From Pelargonium cotyledonis (taxonomy: Eukaryota; Streptophyta; Magnoliopsida; Geraniales; Geraniaceae): a stretch of DNA of 28,614 nt. The stretch covers positions 1 through 28,614 of the forward strand of contig JAYMTA010000446.1 in NCBI GenBank assembly GCA_036897625.1. The letters run 5' to 3'. The notes beneath the pieces are model-generated. The model was not told the DNA's origin. It worked only from the letters and a program-made list of their open reading frames with translations, and did no database searches. Shown here piece by piece: positions 21,601 through 28,614 of the stretch. Each line of letters begins with the position of its first letter. The stretch's first letter is position 1. Both the position numbers and the translations under genes were made by a program.

Positions 21601-24600
21601 GCCAGGCTCATCGAACCATGGCAGAAGCCTTCCCCAACCAAGTACCTTATGTTCTTGCCGATGATTCACCTTCAGGTTCATCATGTTCTGAGTCCGATCC
21701 CCACACACCAGATATGCAACATCCTGTTCGTTCTTTACTTGATCTAGATGACTTGCATAAAGATGCACTGGGACTCTCTTCAATCAACTTACATGTTATG
21801 AAAAGAAAAGGAGCATATTCAGAAGAATCTAACCCTGAAATTAGTAAAAAGGGTTTGAAACAACTCAATGATATGTTTGATTCTGGTGGAGTAGCACACT
21901 TGAAGCTTGCTGAATGTCAAGATGTCTCCTCTCCCTTATCAGGACAGGATCTGAAGACTCAGGTCCTTTCGGAGTCTCAGCGTGCACTTGCAGCTGAAAC
22001 AGAAGTCCAAACCTTAAAAAAAAACCTTGCAGAAATTTTAGCTGAAAAGGAAGCTATGTTTCTACAGTTCCAGCAGAACTTGGAGAAGTTATCTAATCTA
22101 GAAAGAGGGCTTAAGCATTCACAAGATGATTCTGGCGCTCTTGATGAACAATCAAGTAGAGCTGAAAATGAAGTTAGGGTATTGAAGGAAACTCTTGCAA
22201 AATTAGAAGCTCAAAGGGACAATGCTTATCTTCAGCACGAACAGTGTACAGATAGGATATCCAGTTTGCAGAAGATGCTCTCAGTGGCTAGGGAAGATGC
22301 TGAAGGACTAAGCGAGCAAGCAAGTAGAGCAGAAAGTGAAGCTCAAAATCTCAGAGAAGAACTATCTAAAATGAAGATTGAAAATGAAGCTGGTCTATCT
22401 CAGTATAATCAATGTCTTGAGACGATATCTGTTCTGGAGAACAATATCTCATGTGCAGAGGAGGATGTCAGGATGCTTAAAGAGCAAACTGAGAAAGCAG
22501 AAACTGAGGTCAAGATGCTGAAGGAGGCTCTTGCTAAATTGAATGAAGAGAAAGAAGCTACCGCTGTCCAGTACAAGCAGTGCTTGGAGAATATTGCTAA
22601 GATGGAAAGTGAAATTTTGCATGCCAAAGAAGATGTTGAACGACTTAACAGAGAAGTTTCAATGGGGACTGCAAAACTGAAGAGTGCTGAAGAACGGACT
22701 GTTCAGTTGGAAATTTCAAATCACTCTCTTCGGTCAGAGGCGGAGAATCTGGCGCATGATATTGCAATAAAGGATCTAGAACTTGCAAAGAAGCAGGATG
22801 AATTGGAGAAACTTAAAATGTTTGCACAAGACGAGCATACTCGTATTTTGCAGATAGAAGGAACTCTTCAAAATTTGCAGAAGTTGCACTTTCAATCTGA
22901 AGATGATCAGAGAGCTCTGGCGCTGGAGCTCAAAAACAGTCTTCAAATGTTGAAGGACGTAGAATCAAGCAAACATGGCCTGGAGGAAGAAATCCAACAG
23001 GTTACAGAAGAAAACCGAAGCCTCAGTGAGCTGAACTTATCTACCACAAATACAGTACAGAATTTGCAGAATGAGATCTCTAGCTTGAAGGGCATCAAAG
23101 AGAAACTTGAGGAGGAGTTTTCTCTACAGGCTGAGGCAAGTAATGTCCTCCATCAAGAGATTTACAGTTTGAAGGAAGAAATCATGGATCTGAACAGAAA
23201 ATACCAGGGTTTAGTGGCACAAGTGGAGTCTGTGGGTATAAATCCTGATTGCCTCGTGTCATCATTAAAGGGTTTGCAAGATGAAAACTCAAAACTGAAA
23301 GAAATCTGCAAAAAGGATGTGGACGAGAGAGAAGTTCTTTACAAGAAGCTGAAGGACATGGACAAACTTATGGAAGAGAATGCTGATCTTGGGAGTTCCT
23401 TGTCAGAAATGAACGGCGTGCTAAAAGGATACAGAGAGAAGGTCAAAGAACTGCAAGACTCCAGCCTGTTCCTTCCGGAAGAAAAATCCAGTCTTGTTGC
23501 TGAAAAGGCTACCTTACTTTCTCAGTTACAAATTATCACTGATAACATGCAGATGGTCTTGGAGAAAAACACATTGCTGGAAACTTCCCTCTCTGGTGCA
23601 AATATTGAGCTGGAAGGTCTGAGAGTCAAATCAAAGAACTTAGAAGAATTCTGTCAGTTGCTTACACACGAGAAGTCCAACCTACTAAATGAGAGAAGTT
23701 TCTTGGTTGCTCAGTTAGAAAGTGTTGTACAGAGACTGGGAAACCTGGAAAACAGGTTTGTAAAGTTAGAAGAAAAATATGCTGGTCTGGAGATGGATAA
23801 ACAAACCACAAGTTGTCAAGTACAGGAACTGCAGAGTTGCCTCAGCTTGGAGAAACAAGAGCGCGCGAATTATACACTGTCTAATGAGATGCGTTTGGCA
23901 GGTTTAGAAAACCATGTCAAAGTCCTCCGGGAAGAAAGTAGGTTAAGCAAGAAGGAATTTGAAGAGCAACTAGATAAAGCTATAACTGCCCAGGTTGAGA
24001 TCTTCATCTTGCAGAAGTTTATTAAAGATTTGGAAGAAAAAAATTCATCTGTTCTGATAGAATGCCATAAACATGTTGAGGCTTCCAAATTGTCCGATAA
24101 ACTGATATCCGATTTGGAAACTGAAAATCTTGAGCAGCAAGTGGAAGTGGAGTTCTTGTTAGATGAAATTGAAAAGCTGAAGATGGGAATTCATCAAGTA
24201 TTCAGTGCTCTTCAGATGGTTCCAGATAGTGGGCATGAAAATTGGATTGAACAAGAGCAGATACCTCTGTCACACATTTTGGATAATATTGAGGGCTTAA
24301 AATGTTCTGTCTTGAGCAACAATGATGACAAGCAGCAGCTGCTGATTGAGAACTCGGTGCTTTTGACTTTACTAGAGCAGTTGAGATTAGAGGGTTCAGA
24401 ACTTGTGTCGGACAAAACAATCCTTGAGCAGGATTTCGATATCATGACTGAGCAGTGTGCAATGCTTCAGAAGGATAAAGAGGAGCTTCTAGAGATGAAC
24501 AGGCAGCTGCGATTGAAACTTACCGTCGAAGTGCAGCATGAGGCAGAATTAAAGGCAGAAATGGAAAGCTTGTGTGTGAAGCTGGTAGATATGGAGGAGG

Positions 24601-27198
24601 CTTACCAGGTATTGCAGGAAGAGAACACCATGGTGCTTAAGGAAAATAATTATTTGCTGAAGAAGTTTTCTGATTTGAAGGAAAAAATGCTTGTACTTGA
24701 AGAGGAAAACATTAATGTTATCCAAGAAACAGTAGCTCTCAGTAACCTGTCTTTGGTTTTCAAGAGTTTTGGGGATGAAAAAGTTGCAGAAATGAAAGCA
24801 CTGACTGAAGATCTCAATAGTCTCAACGTGATCAAAGGAAACCTCATGGAGGAGATTAGAATATTGGGGCAGAGATTGGACATGAAAGAAGAAGAAAATC
24901 TGCATTTGAATGAATCAGCAAAGAAGTTAGGTAAGGAGCTGGATAATGTTGGGGAATTGAATGGTCAGTTAGACCATCAGCTTTCAGTTATAAAAGATTT
25001 TCTGAGGCAGAAGGAAACAGACCTTTCAGATGCTGAACAGAAGCTTGAACTTTCGAAGATATGGAATATGGAATTGTGCAAAACTATTGAGGAATTGAAG
25101 AAGGAATGTGAAAAATCAAAACTAGCAAGAGAAAATGCAGAAAAGCAGATCCTTGAACTATCAGAAGATAACACACTTCAGACCAGGGAAATTGAACACC
25201 TTCTCAAAATGAATGGAACTTTGGAACTTGAAGTGGGTGCATTGTCTAAAGAAATTGAAGAATGTAGAATCAGAGAAGAGAGCTTGTGTTCGGAGCTCCA
25301 AGAGAGAAACAATGAGTTTGAACTCTGGGAATCTGAGGCTGCAACATTTTATTTTGATCTGCAGATATCCTCTGTTCGCGAAGTTCTGCTTGAAGATAAG
25401 ATTCAAGGGCTTACTGGAGTTTGTGGGAGTCTTGAAGAAGAAAGTGCTACAAAAAGTGTAGAGATTGAGAAGATGAAAGTGAGAGCTAGCTTCTTGGAAA
25501 GTCAGATTGAAGGTCTGAAGGCCAAATTGTCTGCATATGTTCCTGTTATTGCTTCTTTGCGAGATGATATAGCCTCTCTTGAGTACAATGCCCTTCGTAG
25601 AACAAGGCTCTCTGTATCAGGCAGTCAACAACAAAAGGTACATGTCTTACTATTAAATCATGCTATTTAACAATTCTGCTTAGTAGATTATGGCTTGGCA
25701 GAATTACTGTTTCATTTTTCTTGTTCTTAACAATTTGTTGCCTTATTTTGCTATTTAACAAATTTTATTTATAGTCGATTTAAATCCATGTGACAAACAT
25801 GTGAATTTAAATGCTTTAAAAAATTAACATATCTTTTTGGTTTACAAATCTCATGTTAATATTCTGGGATTTTGGCTTATTAATTTCTATGCATGCTATG
25901 CTGTCTGCAAGTTCTTAACCATGGTAGTTGTTTGTAAACTTTGAAAATCTGAGTGCCGAAACATGAAACCTGCTTCTTATTCTACATGCAAATGTCTCCA
26001 GGATACAGGAATGTCCACTCATCCAGCTGAAATGAGTTGTCAGGAACTGACGGAGGATCAGAGTGCTATGACACCAAGTGGAATTTCAGATTTGCAGAAG
26101 ATGCAATCTAGGATTAGGGCAATTGAGAAGGCAGTGGTGGAAGAAATGGAGAGGCTTGCTGTACAGGAAAGTAAAAGCACAAACACCAAACCAGAAGCTG
26201 TGGTTAAAGAGAGAGAAGATTTGAAAATAGAAAGCACTGCACATCAAGAAAAATTAATTCTCAGGGAAAAGGTGGAAGTTGGAGTTCAGCTTGCTGACAA
26301 GATTAAGTCAAAGAAAACTAAACCTGAATTTTCAGAAGCAAGGAATGGTATTTTGATGAAAGACATTCCACTTGATCAAGTATCAGATGGCTCATTGTAT
26401 GAAATAAGTAGGAGGAGGAGTAGAAGATCTGATGATCATATGCTGGAGCTATGGGAAACTGTTGAGCAGGACCGTGCCCTTCATCCAATGGTTGTTGTGA
26501 CTCAAAAGTTGGCATCTACATCAGGGGTGAAGGATAGTTCAAGTCACCGGCTTGGAGATGTGGAGAAGAGTCAAGGTGTCTCTCAAGAGTTGCAGGCTGA
26601 GAAGGAGTTAGGCATTGACAAGCTAGAGGTATGTACAAGTAGTGTAGAGCCAAATCAAGACAGGAGTAGGAAGATCTTGGAGAGACTTGCTTCGGATGCT
26701 AAGAAATTGACGAGTCTTCAAGCTACTGTTCTAGATATGAAGAAGAGAATAGAGGTGAACAATAAGAGCAAAAAGGATAAGCAGGTCCAATACGGGACTG
26801 TTAAATTACAGTTGCAACAAGTTGAGGAGGCCGTTATGGAGCTAGTGGATGTCAACGATCAACTGACCAAGACTATAGAGGAGAGGCCTTTGTGTTTGGA
26901 TGGGAATACTCCTGTTGAGTCAGAAGAGGCAGGAAAAGTCCACGGAAAGAGATTAGCAGAAGAGGCAAGAAAAGGATCTGAAAAGATTGGACGTTTGCAA
27001 TTTGAGGTGCAGAACATTGAGTATGTCATGCTAAAACTGGAAGATGAGACGAAGAGCGGAGTAGGGAAAAGCAAGTTTCCGGTTAGTAAAGCTAGTGTTT
27101 TCCTCAGGATCTTCCTGTCAAGTGGAAGTAGAACTAATGGAAGGCGAAAGAAGAGTCGTTTTTGCGGGTGTATGAGACCTTCAACTTCAACTAATTGA
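18683..27198 (+). CDS. NETWORKED1-type NAB-domain actin-binding coiled-coil protein, 1837 residues
   Basis: Coding exons are 18683-18785, 21424-25637 and 26002-27198. The phases fit and give 1838 codons with the stop, close to Arabidopsis NET1A. Residues 1-34 come from the short exon ([20 protein letters not shown]...). Exon 2 continues [20 protein letters not shown], so residues ~10-95 form the NAB (NET actin-binding) domain. It includes [20 protein letters not shown] and [11 protein letters not shown]. Residues ~215-1430 are almost unbroken heptad coiled coil. The last exon carries family motifs [20 protein letters not shown] (from 1468), MLELWE (~1586-1591), [15 protein letters not shown] (from 1661) and a basic, Cys-containing tail [13 protein letters not shown]. 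By family, NET1 proteins bind F-actin and mark the plasma membrane and plasmodesmata. No transmembrane segment is seen. Residue 17 is Gly where the family has the third Trp of WWWDSH. Which NET1 paralogue this is cannot be settled here. Confidence 0.93.
18786..21423 (+). other. Intron inside the NAB domain of the NET1 gene, 2638 bp
   Basis: Donor ACAG|GTGCTG and acceptor AAACAG|ATATGG split the codon for Asp35, so the first third of the actin-binding domain sits on a separate 103-base coding exon. A gene model begun at the first ATG of the big exon (MDSKVKAM, 21426) would miss it. The intron is AT-rich, with no gene. It contains the SINE-like segment at about 20300-20460. Its many short open frames have no recognisable content. 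Confidence 0.85.
20300..20460 (-). mobile_element. tRNA-derived SINE-like segment
   Basis: Read on the minus strand, the segment starts near GGTGACAACCGAATGGTTCA, which resembles a RNA polymerase III A box (about 20439-20454). About 30 bases later it has AAGGTCGTGGATTCAAATCTC, which resembles the B box GGTTCRANNCC (about 20397-20409). The spacing is tRNA-like. The body continues with TTGGGTTGGGTGGGG and GGGAGCGCTACCCCC. No cloverleaf can be drawn that would make a working tRNA. The 3' end, tail and target duplications are not clear, so the limits are approximate. Confidence 0.45.
21993..22664 (+). repeat. Four tandem 168-bp (56-residue) coding repeats in the NET1 coiled coil
   Basis: Residues 225-280, 281-336, 337-392 and 393-448 align without gaps. 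Each opens AETEV, AENEV, AESEA or AETEV. Each carries LK(E/K)xLA(K/E)-type helix residues near position 8, a QC(L) motif at ~28-30 in three copies (QNL in the first) and a closing L-x-E-Q-x-x-R/K in three copies. Fifty-six residues equal exactly eight heptads, so copies can be added without breaking coiled-coil register. I recall similar repeats in other NET1 proteins, so the array is probably ancestral. Confidence 0.8.
25638..26001 (+). other. Last intron of the NET1 gene, 364 bp
   Basis: Donor AAAAG|GTACAT and acceptor CTCCAG|GATACA join Lys1439 to Asp1440 in phase 0. Without splicing, the large exon would read through into a TAA at 25668-25670, giving a protein that lacks the conserved C-terminal 398 residues. 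Confidence 0.85.
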
Positions 27199-28555
27199 CA
27201 CTGATCAGGTAATGGTAACAAATTGCACCAAACTAAAGCCTATTTATTTGTTTTGCTGGCTTTAACTGTTCATTAGTTCCTATAAAACATGCATGTCTCT
27301 CTAATTAATCTGTCAGATTAGTCTGCGGAATCTGTTATCTTTAGTTTTGTTTTAGCCTAGAATCGAAGAACCATGACGAGAGCAGGCTTGGTGTAACTGT
27401 AATAAGCTGAACCCTTGAGCTTCACCTTCTTGTTTTCTAGATTCCCATGTACTGTTAGCGGGTCAGCTTTAACGAGTTTCTCGATGTGCTACTGATTTTC
27501 TTGCATTATGCGAGTTTCACTTTATTTTGTGCCGTCAATGATAACAAATTTTATTGTTTTGGGATAATGATGTTTCGTGCCTTTACGTATTTGTTCGATT
27601 TACAATGTCTGATGTACATGCAAGAACATACTGGTATTCGTGGTTCGTATAGGCCTTGTATTCGAAATTGGCTTTATGTACTTGGATATAGGTGGTGATT
27701 TGACAACACCATCGCTAGCTAGGGGAGATTAGGACAACAATGGTTGCGTTGCGCAGTCTCGTTCGAGCCACCAAAACAACACAACCTCCTACTAGACAGA
27801 TAGATCAGTTCAGATGTGCCACCCAACCTACAGCCAACATCATCTAAAGATCGCAAAACCCCACCTTCCATAAACTTGACTGACAAATTATTTGATTCGT
27901 ACGTTGTTTCATGCTCTTAACAAGTTATAATATTGTATAATTTATTTGTAACTCGGAGAGACGCCTGGCCACTATGTGCACTTGATCTAGCGGATGAAGG
28001 TAGACAACAGGTAAAAATATATATATGCAAACTACCTTTTGGGAAGTACAAATTAGATAAAGATGTGAAGCATTCGGAGAAATATTTCATGGTGTTATTG
28101 AAAACACATAATTATAGATATCCATTTGACTGATCATCCACGGCTCTTGGCTTAGCCAAGGAAAATCGAGTTGTGTGTTAGTCTTGAAACCTTCACCAAG
28201 TTTTGTGTGCTAATCTCGAAACCGGTAGAAACTATAGTGTGTTCGGAAATTCAACTCAAGTATGAGAATGTGATTCTCACTTTGAGAGTTCTTAAAACTT
28301 TTTTCTCATTACGGAATAAGATATTTTTTTCATAAAGGTGACCGATAACATGAATTCATGTGACTAGTTGATGATGACATCATAATGAGCATTTGGGTTG
28401 CTTTCTGGGAATGCTCTTACCAAGTGAGATTCAAGACTTTCAATTATCTATACTAGAATTAGGAGAGGTACAAGACTTTCAATTACCTACTAGGATTAGG
28501 AGTAGTGGATGATAACTTGAGTTTGTAGAAGCTTCTAACATGTATTCACGACTTT
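27199..28555. other. 3' flank of the NET1 gene, no supported gene
   Basis: Just after the stop, CAG|GTAATG (donor at 27209) followed by TGTCAG (around 27315) or TAGCCTAG (27360) could define a 3'-leader intron, but this is speculative. Downstream sequence is AT-rich with short frames only (27486-27698, 27933-28133), none with recognisable content. A 12-bp palindrome CATGAATTCATG lies near 28350. No strong AATAAA signal stands out close to the gene. Confidence 0.45.
28432..28502. repeat. Tandem duplication, 39-bp period
   Basis: CAAGACTTTCAATTATCTA with TACTAGAATTAGGAG starts at 28432. A near copy, CAAGACTTTCAATTACCTAC with TAGGATTAGGAG, starts at 28471. The second copy has lost a few bases. 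No function is suggested. Confidence 0.75.
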
Positions 28556-28559
28556 TTAG

Positions 28560-28614
28560 CGGCTCCCGGCCGCGCGGGGGGGGCATACCTTGAAATACGC
28601 AGGGCACCCGGGGG
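28560..28614. other. G/C-rich terminal stretch, probable contig-end artefact
   Basis: After AT-rich plant sequence the last ~55 bases turn abruptly to G/C runs, including CTCCCGGCCGC, a run of eight or more G, and a final CCCGGGG. The word GCTCCCGGCCGC also occurs next to the insertion site of common T-cloning vectors. The change of composition fits low-quality or foreign sequence at an assembly end better than a gene. A real GC-rich exon edge cannot be excluded. Confidence 0.45.

Noticed and set aside
21523-25406. Numerous minus-strand frames within the NET1 large exon
   Set aside because: They are counter-strand images of a long coding exon. None has independent motifs.
8458-27198. The two genes as a co-working cluster or new system
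   Set aside because: They belong to unrelated families (nuclear CXC DNA-binding protein and actin-binding coiled-coil protein), have separate leaders and about 4 kb between them. Nothing shows joint regulation.
27933-28133. 66-codon frame downstream of NET1
   Set aside because: No recognisable motif, AT-rich context, and no leader or splice structure.

Overview
This is plant nuclear DNA, most likely from a core eudicot. It is AT-rich, with intron-split genes, pyrimidine-rich 5' leaders, small DNA transposons and two plant-type gene families. The species cannot be fixed from the sequence alone. Two protein-coding genes are well supported, both on the + strand and arranged head to tail. No operon, prokaryotic system, CRISPR array, rRNA or intact tRNA gene is visible.

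Region by region: (1) 1-8200 is a gene-poor block. It begins with a GC-rich edge (1-180) that may be the rim of a neighbouring gene. It then holds several short tandem duplications, a cluster of ACGT-core (G-box/ABRE) sites near 2717-2968, and a ~1.0-kb DNA transposon at 6744-7761. That element has long terminal inverted repeats and flanking 8-bp direct repeats, and its interior looks like a captured 5' gene end (Pack-MULE-like). (2) 8458-13324 is a ten-exon TSO1/tesmin-like CXC (CPP family) gene, 790 residues. Its two CXC domains are complete. Intron 4 has a GC-AG boundary that splits the basic PKKKRRR motif. (3) 13346-17460 is intergenic. It contains a base-composition island (about 13560-14390) with TATA-like motifs and a Stowaway-type MITE with TA target duplications (15571-15824). 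(4) About 17461-27198 is a NETWORKED1 (NET1)-type actin-binding coiled-coil gene. It has a probable spliced 5' leader and three coding exons, 1837 residues, with one 4.2-kb exon. The N-terminal NAB motif usually written WWWDSH reads WWGDSH here, and the coiled coil contains four 56-residue repeats in register with eight heptads. Intron 2 of this gene holds a tRNA-derived SINE-like segment on the minus strand. (5) 27199-28614 is 3' flank. The last ~55 bases change abruptly to G/C-rich sequence that looks like a contig-end artefact.

The two genes are not expected to act in one pathway. The CPP protein is a nuclear DNA-binding factor of the LIN54/DREAM-like class. NET1 proteins link actin filaments to membranes at the plasma membrane and plasmodesmata. 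I found no clearly new multi-gene system. The points most worth checking are the Pack-MULE-like element, the GC-AG intron inside the basic motif, the NAB-domain W-to-G change and the 56-residue repeat array.
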